Source: Natronorubrum thiooxidans
GTDB taxonomy: Archaea > Halobacteriota > Halobacteria > Halobacteriales > Natrialbaceae
DNA length: 64,000 nucleotides
Direction: 5' to 3'
Assembly: GCF_900156475.1 (NCBI RefSeq)
Contig: NZ_FTNR01000005.1
Coordinates: forward strand, 62,001 to 126,000
This document shows positions 1-7,940 of the stretch, one piece after another. Made by a program: the position numbers and the translations under genes. How positions within the stretch are numbered: the first letter of the stretch is position 1; the number at the start of each line of letters is the position of its first letter. The notes under the pieces were generated by a model. That model was not told the DNA's origin, searched no databases, and saw only the letters and a list, made by a program, of their open reading frames with translations.

Positions 1-1535
1 AGGACGCCGTTAGTCGCGCTCAGTGTCGAGCCGACCATCGTCGCGGCCGGCGTCGCGAGCCCCAGCGCACAGGGACAGGCGATCAACAGCGCGGAGGCGA
101 GCACGATCACCGAGAACTCGAGAACGGGAACGCCCGCACCGCCGACGGCGGCGACTTCGGGCCCGCCGCTGACGGGGCCCCACAGCGGCAGCCAGTCGAC
201 GAACGCGGCCAGTTGTTCGGGAAAGAGCGACCAGAGCATCGCCCAGACGACGGCGTTGACGATGACTGCGGGGACGAAGTAGGCGCTGACCGTATCCACC
301 AGCCGCTGGATCTCGGGCTGGCGGGACTGGGCCTCCTTGACCCGGTTGACGATCTGCTGGATCGCCGTCTCGGAGCCGACTTTCGTCGCTTCGATGAGGA
401 GGACGCCGTTCTCGTTGATCGTCGAGCCGACGACCTCGTCGCCTTCGCCTTTTTCGACCGGCACCGACTCGCCGGTCAGCATCGACTCGTCGACCGCGCT
501 CTGGCCGTCGACGACCACGCCGTCCGTCGGAATCTTCTCGCCCGGCCGGACCTTCAGTACGTCGCCGACCGTGACGTCCTCGAGCGGCACCTGCCGCTCT
601 TCTCCATCTTCAACGACGGTCGCCTCGTCGGCCTCCATCTCGAGCAGTTCCCGCAGGGCGCTGCCCGCACGGGCTTTCGAGCGGACCTCGAGCCAGTTGC
701 CCAGCGTAATGAACCAGAGGATGAAGGCGACAGCCTCGAAGTAGAGGCCAGCACCGGCGATGGTTCCAAGCAGGACGGCCGTACTGTAGACGTAGCCCGT
801 CGAGGTCCCCATCGCGACCAGCGTGTCCATGTTGGCCCGACGGTTGTTGGCAAACGCCCGGTACGCACCAACGAGGAACTCCCGGCCAAGCGTGGCCATC
901 AGGATCGTCGCGAGGACGAACTCGAGGGATTCGATCAGCCACATCTCAACGCCGAGGACCTCGTGAAGCGGCGGCGTGAACCCGAGCATCGCGAGCATGA
1001 TCGGGACGAACGGCAGCGTAAGCACGCCGCCGCCGATTACCAGCCAGCGCTGGCGGCGCAGTTCCGTCTCGACGGCGCGTTCGCGCTGGCTCTCCCCTTG
1101 CGTGTCGTCGGCGTCGTCGCGAACCGGTTCGTAGCCGGCGTCCTCGATGGCGTCGTGGATCGCCGCCAGCGAGACGTCAGCCGGATTGTACTCGACGGTC
1201 GCTTCGTCGGTGGCGAAGTTCACGTCCGCTCGGACGACTCCCGGCAGGTCGGTGGCCGCGTCGGCGACCGCCTGCGAACAGGTCGAACACGACATCCCCA
1301 TGACGGAGATCGTCCTCGTTTCCGAGGCGGCCTCGTAGCCCGCGTCCTCGATCGCGTCATAGATCGCCGACAGCGAGACGACGTCGGGGTCGTACGCGAC
1401 CGTTCCCTCGTCGGTCGCGTAGTTCGCACTAACCGATTCGACACCCTCGAGTTCACTGACTGCATCCTCGACGGACCCCGAACACGTCGAGCAGGACATG
1501 CCAGTGATCTCGAAATGCGCTCGTCTCGTACTCAT
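1..1535 (-). CDS. copA: Copper-translocating P-type ATPase (3' end cut by window edge)
   Basis: This is a P1B-type ATPase that would export Cu(I) across the cell membrane. The N-terminus carries two heavy-metal-associated domains, each with GMSCSTCS (metal-binding Cys pairs at about 15/18 and 83/86). Several membrane helices follow, then the actuator motif TGES, and the intramembrane metal site C-P-C ([12 protein letters not shown], about residues 487-489). The phosphorylation loop DKTGT and the ATP-binding domain lie beyond base 1. The ATG at 1535 opens directly into the first HMA domain; no Shine-Dalgarno motif precedes it. A 7+7 palindrome at 1592-1611 lies 57 bases upstream and may be its operator. 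Cu(I) specificity is inferred from CPC plus the double CxxC domains; Ag(I) is also possible. Confidence 0.95.
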   Translation of the reverse strand, partial: MSTRRAHFEITGMSCSTCSGSVEDAVSELEGVESVSANYATDEGTVAYDPDVVSLSAIYDAIEDAGYEAASETRTISVMGMSCSTCSQAVADAATDLPGVVRADVNFATDEATVEYNPADVSLAAIHDAIEDAGYEPVRDDADDTQGESQRERAVETELRRQRWLVIGGGVLTLPFVPIMLAMLGFTPPLHEVLGVEMWLIESLEFVLATILMATLGREFLVGAYRAFANNRRANMDTLVAMGTSTGYVYSTAVLLGTIAGAGLYFEAVAFILWFITLGNWLEVRSKARAGSALRELLEMEADEATVVEDGEERQVPLEDVTVGDVLKVRPGEKIPTDGVVVDGQSAVDESMLTGESVPVEKGEGDEVVGSTINENGVLLIEATKVGSETAIQQIVNRVKEAQSRQPEIQRLVDTVSAYFVPAVIVNAVVWAMLWSLFPEQLAAFVDWLPLWGPVSGGPEVAAVGGAGVPVLEFSVIVLASALLIACPCALGLATPAATMVGSTLSATNGV

Positions 1536-1591
1536 AGGAGGAGATAGGAACTACACGTTCAAGCCGATTTGGGATTGTAAACAGTTATTAT

Positions 1592-1611
1592 TTCAAAATT
1601 AGAGTTTTGAA
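1592..1611. promoter_or_regulatory. Perfect 7+7 bp palindrome upstream of copA
   Basis: TTCAAAA, six bases, then TTTTGAA: a perfect inverted repeat in AT-rich DNA between the copper ATPase start (1535) and the stop of the next gene upstream (1676). An AT-rich, TATA-like stretch (about 1582-1592 on the minus strand) adjoins it. Position and symmetry suit a dimeric metal-responsive repressor or activator, which is inference. A weak terminator for the 1676-1894 gene is the alternative. Confidence 0.45.
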
Positions 1612-1675
1612 TAGAAAGTGAGTGGGCGAAATTAGTTTTGTTGAAACGTCAGCTCACGTCACCGGCTGATCAACG

Positions 1676-1894
1676 TCACTCCTCGTCGTCCGAGCGGAGC
1701 CACCAGAGAACAGCAGCCAACACGAGGACGACACCTGCCACTTTGAGGAGTGTGACGAGCGTCCGCGAGTCGTCTGACGCCGTTTCCGTGTCGGGTTCGG
1801 CTTCGCTCACGGCCGTCTCGTCCTCGCGTTCGGTGGTTTCCGCGTCAGTCTCGTCTTCGGCCGTCGCCGCGTCTGTCGACTGTATGCTTGCCAT
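1676..1894 (-). CDS. Small acidic protein with a C-terminal membrane anchor
   Basis: A 72-residue protein with about 45 very acidic, Thr/Glu-rich residues, then one hydrophobic helix (LLKVAGVVLVLAAVLWWL, about residues 49-66) and a charged RSDDEE tail. I do not recognise a family. The layout suggests a tail-anchored or single-pass protein with a disordered acidic domain. Support for it being real comes from the TATA-like box (CTTATATT on the minus strand, about 1917-1925) placed for a leaderless transcript starting at the ATG, and from halophile-typical composition. It lies upstream of copA on the same strand with a 140-base gap, so co-transcription is uncertain. Confidence 0.65.
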   Translation of the reverse strand: MASIQSTDAATAEDETDAETTEREDETAVSEAEPDTETASDDSRTLVTLLKVAGVVLVLAAVLWWLRSDDEE

Positions 1895-1945
1895 GTACGT
1901 TCGTTACACTCGTCAGGAATATAAGGAATGTGGATGGTTCATGCT

Positions 1946-1975
1946 CGCTGTAACTCGAACTGATTCGAGACAGCG
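1946..1975. other. 12-bp hairpin in the divergent gap before hisG
   Basis: CGCTGT, AA, CTCGAA, loop CTGA, TTCGAG, ACAGCG: two perfect 6-bp arms separated by a two-base bulge. It lies between the divergent starts at 1894 and 2119. No T-run follows on either strand. It could be an operator or RNA structure. The short open frames in this gap are not His-rich, so there is no sign of a his leader peptide. Confidence 0.4.
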
Positions 1976-2118
1976 CCGAGTGCACAGCGATGGGGAGTTA
2001 CGACCCCACAGCGTCGGGACACCCGAGTATTATGAGTGTCGTGAACAGGTAGCACAATACGTGTCGACGGAGTGCTGAATGAAAAGACAGTTGCCCTCTC
2101 GTCACTAACGACCTGACA

Positions 2119-2985
2119 ATGCGAATCGCCGTTCCCAACAAGGGCCGCCTGCACGAGCCGACGATCGACCTCTTAGAGCGGGCGGGGCTCCATCTCGAGA
2201 ACGGTGCCGACCGGAAACTCTACGCCGACACCGTCGACCCCGACGTCTCCGTGCTCTTTGCCCGCGCAGCGGACATCCCGGAGTACGTCGCCGACGGCGC
2301 GGCCGATCTCGGGATCACCGGCTACGATCAGGTCTGTGAGGCCCGCGTCGACAACGTCGAAGAGTTGCTCGACCTCGAGTTCGGGCGCTGTCGACTCGTT
2401 CTTGCCGCGCCGGAAGACGGCGAGTTGGAGACTGTCGCGGACATGGCCGGCAAAACCGTCGCCACGGAGTTCCCGAACATCACCTCGAACTTCTTCGCCG
2501 ACGCCGGTATCGACCCCGACATCGTCGAGGTTACTGGGGCGACGGAGCTAACGCCCCACGTCGAGATGGCCGATGCCATCGTCGATATCACGAGCACAGG
2601 GACGACACTCAAAATGAACCGACTGGCCGTCGTCGACGAGGTCCTCTCGAGTTCCGTGCGCCTGTTCGGGCGCGACGACGTCCTCGAGAACCCGAAAGTC
2701 GAGGAGGTCCGGACTGCGCTGGCGTCGGTCAAGCAGGCGGAGGGGAAACGCTACCTGATGATGAACGTGCCGACGGCGAAACTCGACGCCGTTCGCGACG
2801 TTATCCCCGGCCTTGGCGGGCCGACGGTGATGAACATCGCCGGCGAGGATGGCGAGGTGGGCGACGAGAAGGTGGCCGTCCACGCCGTTGTCAACGAAGG
2901 TGACGTCTTCGAGACGATCACCGAGGTCAAAAAGGCCGGCGCGAGCGACATTCTGGTGACCGAAATCGAGCGACTAGTCGAGTAA
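2119..2985 (+). CDS. hisG: ATP phosphoribosyltransferase (long form)
   Basis: This enzyme catalyses the first step of histidine biosynthesis, joining ATP and PRPP to give phosphoribosyl-ATP. The 288-residue protein is the long form. The N-terminal catalytic bilobal domain starts [15 protein letters not shown] and carries the PRPP-binding DITSTGTT at about residues 156-163. A C-terminal ACT-like regulatory domain (from about 215, including [15 protein letters not shown]) normally binds histidine for feedback inhibition. No hisZ is needed for the long form. It stands alone here, not in a his operon, as is usual in haloarchaea. The ATG at 2119 fits the family N-terminus exactly. Confidence 0.97.
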   Translation: MRIAVPNKGRLHEPTIDLLERAGLHLENGADRKLYADTVDPDVSVLFARAADIPEYVADGAADLGITGYDQVCEARVDNVEELLDLEFGRCRLVLAAPEDGELETVADMAGKTVATEFPNITSNFFADAGIDPDIVEVTGATELTPHVEMADAIVDITSTGTTLKMNRLAVVDEVLSSSVRLFGRDDVLENPKVEEVRTALASVKQAEGKRYLMMNVPTAKLDAVRDVIPGLGGPTVMNIAGEDGEVGDEKVAVHAVVNEGDVFETITEVKKAGASDILVTEIERLVE

Positions 2986-2998
2986 CCTCGACCGACGA

Positions 2999-3394
2999 TT
3001 ACTCGAGCAGCGATTCAAACGCCGAAAGCGTCGCCCCGGGGGTCACGAGCCCGTAGGCCTGATCGTACGACAGGATACGGTAGTTTTCGAGCAGCGGAAG
3101 GTGTGTCTGACACAGCGAGACATGGATCCGCTGGCGGAGATCGAGCAACGGCGTCACAGCCGCCGCGTCGTGTTCGACGTCGGCGATCCGTGCAACCAGC
3201 GTCCGGACCTCGAGTGGCTCATCCGCGGTGAGCAGATAGCGAAGCACCTCGCGGCGACGATCGTTGTCGAGCACCCGACGGGCCGCCACGCGTGGGATGG
3301 AGTCCTCGAACTGGAGCGCCGTCTCGAGCGCCTCGCCGCTGTCAGGCCCACGGCGATCCAGGGCGGTCGTCAGTCGGTCTGTGTGGATCGTCAT
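2999..3394 (-). CDS. Haloarchaeal winged-helix protein (DUF7344-like)
   Basis: A predicted 131-residue protein. The core resembles the haloarchaeal DUF7344 winged-helix family: a 'VLDNDRRREVLRYLL' helix pair, then the 'RIHVSLCQTHLPLLENYRILSYD' recognition-helix and wing region. Such proteins are predicted DNA-binding regulators; no target is known to me. I chose the ATG at 3394 (MTIHTDRL) because residues before it, in a frame open to 3526, look like read-through rather than protein. It converges on hisG with a 13-base gap. Confidence 0.75.
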   Translation of the reverse strand: MTIHTDRLTTALDRRGPDSGEALETALQFEDSIPRVAARRVLDNDRRREVLRYLLTADEPLEVRTLVARIADVEHDAAAVTPLLDLRQRIHVSLCQTHLPLLENYRILSYDQAYGLVTPGATLSAFESLLE

Positions 3395-3591
3395 CGATAG
3401 CTGAAACTCAGCAACAAGGGCAGATAAACGAGCGCAGTCGTTCGGCTCGCTCAGCCCCAATTCAGCCCAGTATGAACCGTTCGAACGGGCGTAAACGATT
3501 GCAAACCCGACCAAAGAAACGAGCATCTGGATAAACCGTCCTGTCCGTTACGACTGGCGATGGCGAGAAACGACCGCTCGAAAAGGGGCGA

Positions 3592-4152
3592 TTACTCGAG
3601 TAAGCCGAGGTCTTCGAGTCGGGAGACGATCTTGTCGACGGCGTGTTCGGCGTCCTTTGGTTTTTTGCCGCCGGTAATAACGAGTTTCCCGGACCCAAAC
3701 AGCAGGGCGACGACTTCGGGATCGTCGAGTCGGTAGACCAACCCGGGGAACTGTTCGGGTTCGTACTCGATGTTCTCGAGACCGAGCCCGATCGCGATCG
3801 CGTTCAGGTTGAGGTTCCGGCCGAGGTCGGCGCTGGTGACGATGTTCTGGACGACGATCTCGGGATCCTCGTTGACCTGGATCTGGAGTTCACGAAGCTT
3901 GTCGAAGACGATTCGCAGACTCTCGTGGACGTCGTCGGTGCTTTTCGCGCCGGTACAGACGATCTTTCCCGATCGGAAGATCAGGGCGGCGGATTTGGGG
4001 TTCTGGGTACGGTAGACGAGACCGGGGAACTGCTCGGGGTCGTAGTCGGCCCCTTCGAGGTCCATGGCGACACTCTGGAGGTCGAGTTCCTGTCCGATGC
4101 CGGTCGACGCCACCACGTTTTCGATGTTGATGGTGTCCTTCGGGTCGGTCAT
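3592..4152 (-). CDS. tbp: TATA-binding protein
   Basis: This general transcription factor binds the TATA box and, with TFB, recruits RNA polymerase. The 186-residue protein contains the two imperfect direct repeats that form the saddle: about residues 6-92 and 97-182, each with the 'EQFPGLVYR ... ALIFRSGKIVCTGAKS' or 'LLFGSGKLVITGGKK' pattern. Haloarchaea often have several TBP genes; this one has the full canonical length. The ATG at 4152 is preceded by an excellent promoter of its own (4179-4190), giving a nearly leaderless transcript. Confidence 0.97.
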   Translation of the reverse strand: MTDPKDTINIENVVASTGIGQELDLQSVAMDLEGADYDPEQFPGLVYRTQNPKSAALIFRSGKIVCTGAKSTDDVHESLRIVFDKLRELQIQVNEDPEIVVQNIVTSADLGRNLNLNAIAIGLGLENIEYEPEQFPGLVYRLDDPEVVALLFGSGKLVITGGKKPKDAEHAVDKIVSRLEDLGLLE

Positions 4153-4178
4153 AATCGCTTAAAAAGATGTATTTAAGG

Positions 4179-4190
4179 TTTATAAAGGTT
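4179..4190 (-). promoter_or_regulatory. BRE/TATA promoter of tbp
   Basis: Read on the minus strand: AACC followed by TTTATAAA, centred about 30 bases before the tbp ATG at 4152. This predicts a transcript start within a few bases of the start codon. A second AT-rich element (TTAAAT, about 4170-4175) lies between. Confidence 0.7.
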
Positions 4191-4339
4191 AGTGCCGCCA
4201 CCTGATATATCCGGTATATATGTCGGCAGGGGGTATCAGTTACAGTCCGATTCCGGGATGTACAGCGGTTGACAGACCGGTTCACGAGTCGTTCGAGAGA
4301 AACGGTAGGCTCATGGCCAGTCCGCGGTGACACGTAGCC

Positions 4340-5452
4340 GTGTACGTACTTGAGCTTGGCGGCGAGGACGATGCGTTTGCGGCCCGCGAAGCAGCCAGCG
4401 GGGCGGCTGACGTCCGTCGAATTGCCCCCGGGCTCGCCGTTGCGACCGCCATCGACCCCGATCGAATCCGTGGACTGGCCTACACGCATCGCGCAAGTAC
4501 CCTGCTCGGCCGCACCGACGCCGATCTCGCGAGTGCTCGAGCGCTCCTCGAGACGGCCCCGATCGACCGCGAGGGAACCGTTGCAGTCCGTGCAACCGAC
4601 GTCCACGGCTCGAGCGGCGTCAGCACCGAACAGGCGGAGCGTGAACTCGGCCAGATCCTGGTGAATCGAGGGTTCGCGGTCGACCTCGATGAGCCGGATC
4701 ATCTGCTTCGGGCGACGTTCTCCGAGGGCGTCATCGAGACGGACGGGAGCCTCGAGGCGGATGCAGCGACGGGCGACCTGTTCGAGGCCGCGGCGACCGA
4801 CGGTGAACAGTCACCCAGTGAGTCGGTGTCGGTCTGTACGCTCGGCTGGCTCGCAGCTGAGAGCGTCCGAGACTTCGGAACGCGCGCACCGACGGATAAA
4901 CCGTTCTTCCAACCCGGGAGCATGGACCCGCTGCTCGCCCGCGCCGTCGTAAACATCGCCGGTGCTCGTCCCGGGGCGACGATCCTCGATCCCATGTGTG
5001 GCACCGGCGGCGTGCTCGTCGAGGCCGGCCTCGTCGGTGCGGACGTGATCGGTACCGACGCGCAGGCCAAAATGACCGCAGGCGCGTGCCAAAATCTCAG
5101 ACACTTTCTCGAGTCCGACGAGTCCGCCCCGACCGGCGTCGCTCGCGGCTCGTGGCACGTCGGCCGCGGCGACGGCACCCGACTCCCACTGGTCGACGAC
5201 GCCGTCGACGGGGTCGTCTTCGACGCACCCTACGGCCGCCAGTCGAAGATCGAAACCCACCGCCTCGAGGACCTCGTCTCGGGTGCCCTCGCCGAAGCAC
5301 ACCGAGTCGCCCCGCGGGCAGTCGTCGTCGCCGACCGCTCGTGGGCGAGCGAGGCCCGAAAGGCCGGCTGGGAACTCGAGGCCGCGTTCGAACGCCGGGT
5401 TCACCGATCGCTGACGCGATACGTGCTCGTGCTCGAGCGACGGTCCGTCTGA
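4340..5452 (+). CDS. trmG10: tRNA (guanine-10,N2)-dimethyltransferase
   Basis: This enzyme methylates the exocyclic amine of G10 in tRNA using SAM. The 370-residue protein has a THUMP RNA-binding region in the N-terminal half (about residues 50-150) and a Rossmann methyltransferase C-terminal half. Motif I is DPMCGTGGVLVEA at about 217 and motif IV is DAPYGR at about 295, the N2-guanine-type variant of (N/D)PPY. The start is GTG at 4340: the frame opens straight into MYVLELGGED, the usual beginning of this archaeal family. It converges on the next gene with a 6-base gap. Confidence 0.9.
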   Translation: MYVLELGGEDDAFAAREAASGAADVRRIAPGLAVATAIDPDRIRGLAYTHRASTLLGRTDADLASARALLETAPIDREGTVAVRATDVHGSSGVSTEQAERELGQILVNRGFAVDLDEPDHLLRATFSEGVIETDGSLEADAATGDLFEAAATDGEQSPSESVSVCTLGWLAAESVRDFGTRAPTDKPFFQPGSMDPLLARAVVNIAGARPGATILDPMCGTGGVLVEAGLVGADVIGTDAQAKMTAGACQNLRHFLESDESAPTGVARGSWHVGRGDGTRLPLVDDAVDGVVFDAPYGRQSKIETHRLEDLVSGALAEAHRVAPRAVVVADRSWASEARKAGWELEAAFERRVHRSLTRYVLVLERRSV

Positions 5453-5458
5453 GACGCG

Positions 5459-6094
5459 CTATTTTTCGAGGTAGACCATTGGCGTCTCCGCAACGAGAAA
5501 CGACTCGTCGTCGGTCGCGTCGACGGCCTGCCAGTAATCCCGTGGTTCGGACCCACAGCACTCACGAATGTCCGCTGTCGAGAGAACGTTCTCGCCGGCG
5601 AGGACGAGGTCGAACGCCTCGCGCCGTCGGCCCTCGAGCCACTGATCGAACCGGGCCGGACACTCGGGATCGGGGTAGTTTATGACGAGGTAGCCGCCGT
5701 CTGCGACGTGGTCGTAGAGGTCGGCGACAGCTTCGGCGGTGTCGGGGACAAAAAACAGCGTCGCTGCGGAGTAGACCAGGTCGAAGCGCTCGTCGGTCCC
5801 GAGATCCGGCAGCGCGTCGACGGCGAACGTGAGGTTCTCGAGGCCGCGTTCGGCCGCGCGTTCGCGGTTGTCGGCGACGACCTGCTCGGAGAGATCGATC
5901 CCGTGGAATTCGGTGTCGGGATAGCGACTCGCGAGGGCAAAGAGGACGCCGCCGGGCCCACAGCCGACCGACGCGATACGGTCGAACGGCCCGAAGCGCT
6001 CGAGAAAGCGCTCGAGGTAGTCGACCATCGCCTCGCCCCGGAGGTAGATACAGCGGTCGTAGTCGGCGTTGCGGTAGAACTCGTCCCAGTCCAT
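5459..6094 (-). CDS. Class I SAM-dependent methyltransferase
   Basis: A 211-residue methyltransferase of unknown substrate. SAM motif I is VGCGPGG (residues 43-49), the acidic residue ending strand 2 is in 'FHGIDLS', and motif IV is 'FDLVYSAATLFFVPD'; a typical 'YDHVADGGYLVINYPDP' follows. I start at ATG 6094 (MDWDEFYRNADYD) because this is the conserved N-terminus of related small-molecule methyltransferases; a frame open to 6196 adds 34 unconvincing residues. It diverges from the pheS leader. Confidence 0.85.
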   Translation of the reverse strand: MDWDEFYRNADYDRCIYLRGEAMVDYLERFLERFGPFDRIASVGCGPGGVLFALASRYPDTEFHGIDLSEQVVADNRERAAERGLENLTFAVDALPDLGTDERFDLVYSAATLFFVPDTAEAVADLYDHVADGGYLVINYPDPECPARFDQWLEGRRREAFDLVLAGENVLSTADIRECCGSEPRDYWQAVDATDDESFLVAETPMVYLEK

Positions 6095-6153
6095 GTCGTC
6101 TTGACACACAGGACACGAACTTAACAGGTTCGAGTGGCGTGTCCACACGGACC

Positions 6154-6166
6154 GCAACGTTTTTGC
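6154..6166 (+). promoter_or_regulatory. Candidate promoter of the pheS leader transcript
   Basis: GCAACGTTTTTGC at 6154-6166: a weak, T-rich TATA-like element centred near 6161. A start 26-27 bases downstream would fall around 6187, just before the leader ATG at 6190. The match to consensus is poor, so this rests mainly on spacing. Confidence 0.35.
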
Positions 6167-6189
6167 ACCGACCGCCAGTTCCACGAACC

Positions 6190-6276
6190 ATGGCACCCGA
6201 ATCCCACGTCAGTGCCGGTATCGACGACCAGTCAGACCGTCCACAGTCGGGATTCGGTTTCTTTTTCGCCCGGTGA
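6190..6276 (+). CDS. Putative Phe-rich leader peptide of pheST
   Basis: A 28-codon open frame, ATG at 6190 and TGA at 6274-6276, ending SGFGFFFAR. Four of the last seven codons are Phe (TTC, TTC, TTT, TTC at 6253-6267), against a few percent Phe in haloarchaeal proteins. It lies 137 bases upstream of pheS on the same strand. Bacterial pheST and pheA leaders use the same device: ribosomes slow at Phe codons when charged tRNA-Phe is scarce. The stop codon sits inside the loop of a perfect 6-bp hairpin (6268-6283), and an 11-bp hairpin follows (6293-6319). Seen: frame, codons, hairpins. Inferred: translation and a regulatory role. Conservation across Halobacteria would decide it. Confidence 0.6.
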   Translation: MAPESHVSAGIDDQSDRPQSGFGFFFAR

Positions 6277-6319
6277 TCCGGGCCGGTGGAGCCGCGCTCG
6301 CCCACGCCGGGCGGGCGCG
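6267..6319 (+). promoter_or_regulatory. Attenuator-like alternative hairpins in the pheS leader
   Basis: Segment A, CGCCCGG (6267-6273), overlaps the end of the leader peptide. Its GCCCGG (6268-6273) pairs with CCGGGC (6278-6283) around a TGAT loop. Segments C (6293-6303) and D (6309-6319) form an 11-bp stem with one G-U pair and a 5-base loop. A can also pair over 7 bp with 6307-6313, which would destroy C:D. A smaller hairpin, 6286-6292 with 6300-6305 (six pairs, one bulged A), also competes with C:D. No T-run follows 6319, so this is not a standard archaeal intrinsic terminator. A role through pausing, coupled translation or mRNA access is inference. Confidence 0.5.
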
Positions 6320-6413
6320 TCGAAACCGACCGCGCCGTCGACAGCGCTCGAGGCCAGACTCGAGCCGAGTCGGAACCGCTAACTGACCCCCACGCAGCCA
6401 TACGAACAAGCGA

Positions 6414-7940
6414 ATGCAACTTCCAGCACAACAGGTCGCGGTCTTGGAGGCCGCAAGCGCGGACGATGCAACGTCCGTCGACGCCCTCGCCGCGGCGACC
6501 GACCTGCCACCGGAGACCGTCACCGGGGCAGTGTTCGAACTCGAGGCCGAGGAACTGGTCGCCGTCACCGAACGCGTCGACGAAACCGTCTCACTCACCG
6601 ACGAAGGTCAGGAATACGTCACCGATGGACTCCCCGAAGTCCGGCTCTACGAGGCCGCACTCGAGGCCGGCGCCGGCGACGAGCCGGTCCAGATGGGCCG
6701 AGTAATCGGGGCCTCGGGACTCGAGGGCCCACAGGTCGACATCGCACTCTCGAACTACGCCCGCAAGGGGTACGGCAGCATCGACAGCGGCGAGATCACG
6801 GCCGATCCCGACGCCGAACCGGATGCGGATGCGGAGGCAAACGCGCTCGCCGAACTCGCCGACGCGGACGACACACCGGTCGAAGACGCCGATGTCGACG
6901 CGGAGACGCTCGAGGAACTCGAGCGACGGGGCTTACTCGATCGCTCGGAGTCGACCGTCCGCGAGGTGACGCTGACGGATGCCGCCGTCACGGAGCTCAT
7001 GGCAGGGCTCGAAACCGCCGAGACGGTCGGCCAGGTCACGCCCGAACTCCTCACGAGCGGGGAGTGGGAGGACGTCGAATTCGCCGAATATAACGTCGAA
7101 GCCGACGCCGAAACCGTCGAAGGCGGAAAAGTTCATATCCTGCGCCAGATGTCCGAACGCGTCAAAGACGTCCTCGTCGGGATGGGCTTTCAGGAGATGG
7201 ACGGTCCCCACGCCGACGCGGACTTCTGGATCAACGACTGTCTGTTCATGCCGCAGGACCATCCCGCGCGAACGCACTGGGATCGGTTCGCCCTAGAGCA
7301 GCCGAGTCACATCGACGAGTTGCCCGAGGACCTCGTCGAGCGCGTCGAACGCGCCCACCGCGAGGGCGTCGGCGAGGACAGCGAAGGCTACCACTCGCCG
7401 TGGGACGAGGACTTCGCCCGCGCGCTCGCGCTTCGGGGCCACACGACCTCGCTGTCGACCCGCTACCTTTCTGGAACCGAAATCGGCGAGATCGAACCGC
7501 CAGCGCGCTTTTTCAGCGTCGAGAAGGCCTACCGGAACGACACGCTCGACGCGACGCACCTGCTCGAGTTCTATCAGATCGAGGGCTGGGTGATGGCCGA
7601 AGACCTCTCGGTGCGCGATCTGATGGGCACGTTCGAGGAGTTCTACGCCCAGTTCGGCATCACCGACATCCAGTTCAAACCCCACTACAACCCCTACACG
7701 GAGCCGTCGTTCGAACTGTTCGGCACCCACCCCACCACGGGCGAACTGATCGAGATCGGTAACTCGGGCATCTTCCGCCAGGAGATGCTCGAGCCACTCG
7801 GCGTCGACTGTGATGTGATGGCCTGGGGGCTCGCCCTCGAGCGACTCGCCATGCTGACCACCGGCGCGGAGGATATCCGCGACCTCCACGGCACGCTCGC
7901 CGACCTCGAGTTCCTGCGGAACGCGGAGGTGACTTACTGA
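6414..7940 (+). CDS. pheS: Phenylalanyl-tRNA synthetase alpha subunit
   Basis: The catalytic subunit of the (alpha-beta)2 class II enzyme that charges tRNA-Phe in the cytoplasm. At 508 residues it is the archaeal/eukaryotic type, with an N-terminal winged-helix region (about 1-90, plus an acidic insert near 125-160) for tRNA binding. The class II core shows motif 2, RFFSVEKAYRNDTLDATH (about 365-382), and motif 3, GLALERLAML (about 472-481). The ATG at 6414 has no Shine-Dalgarno motif and is 137 bases after the leader peptide stop. Its TGA overlaps the pheT ATG by one base (7940), so the two are translationally linked. Confidence 0.97.
   Translation: MQLPAQQVAVLEAASADDATSVDALAAATDLPPETVTGAVFELEAEELVAVTERVDETVSLTDEGQEYVTDGLPEVRLYEAALEAGAGDEPVQMGRVIGASGLEGPQVDIALSNYARKGYGSIDSGEITADPDAEPDADAEANALAELADADDTPVEDADVDAETLEELERRGLLDRSESTVREVTLTDAAVTELMAGLETAETVGQVTPELLTSGEWEDVEFAEYNVEADAETVEGGKVHILRQMSERVKDVLVGMGFQEMDGPHADADFWINDCLFMPQDHPARTHWDRFALEQPSHIDELPEDLVERVERAHREGVGEDSEGYHSPWDEDFARALALRGHTTSLSTRYLSGTEIGEIEPPARFFSVEKAYRNDTLDATHLLEFYQIEGWVMAEDLSVRDLMGTFEEFYAQFGITDIQFKPHYNPYTEPSFELFGTHPTTGELIEIGNSGIFRQEMLEPLGVDCDVMAWGLALERLAMLTTGAEDIRDLHGTLADLEFLRNAEVTY

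Noticed and set aside
1638-2078. 146-codon plus-strand frame
   Set aside because: It covers the small membrane protein gene on the other strand and has a Ser/Arg-rich antisense-like translation.
1895-2118. His-rich leader peptide before hisG
   Set aside because: Short frames in the gap contain at most one His codon each, so a his-type attenuator is not supported.
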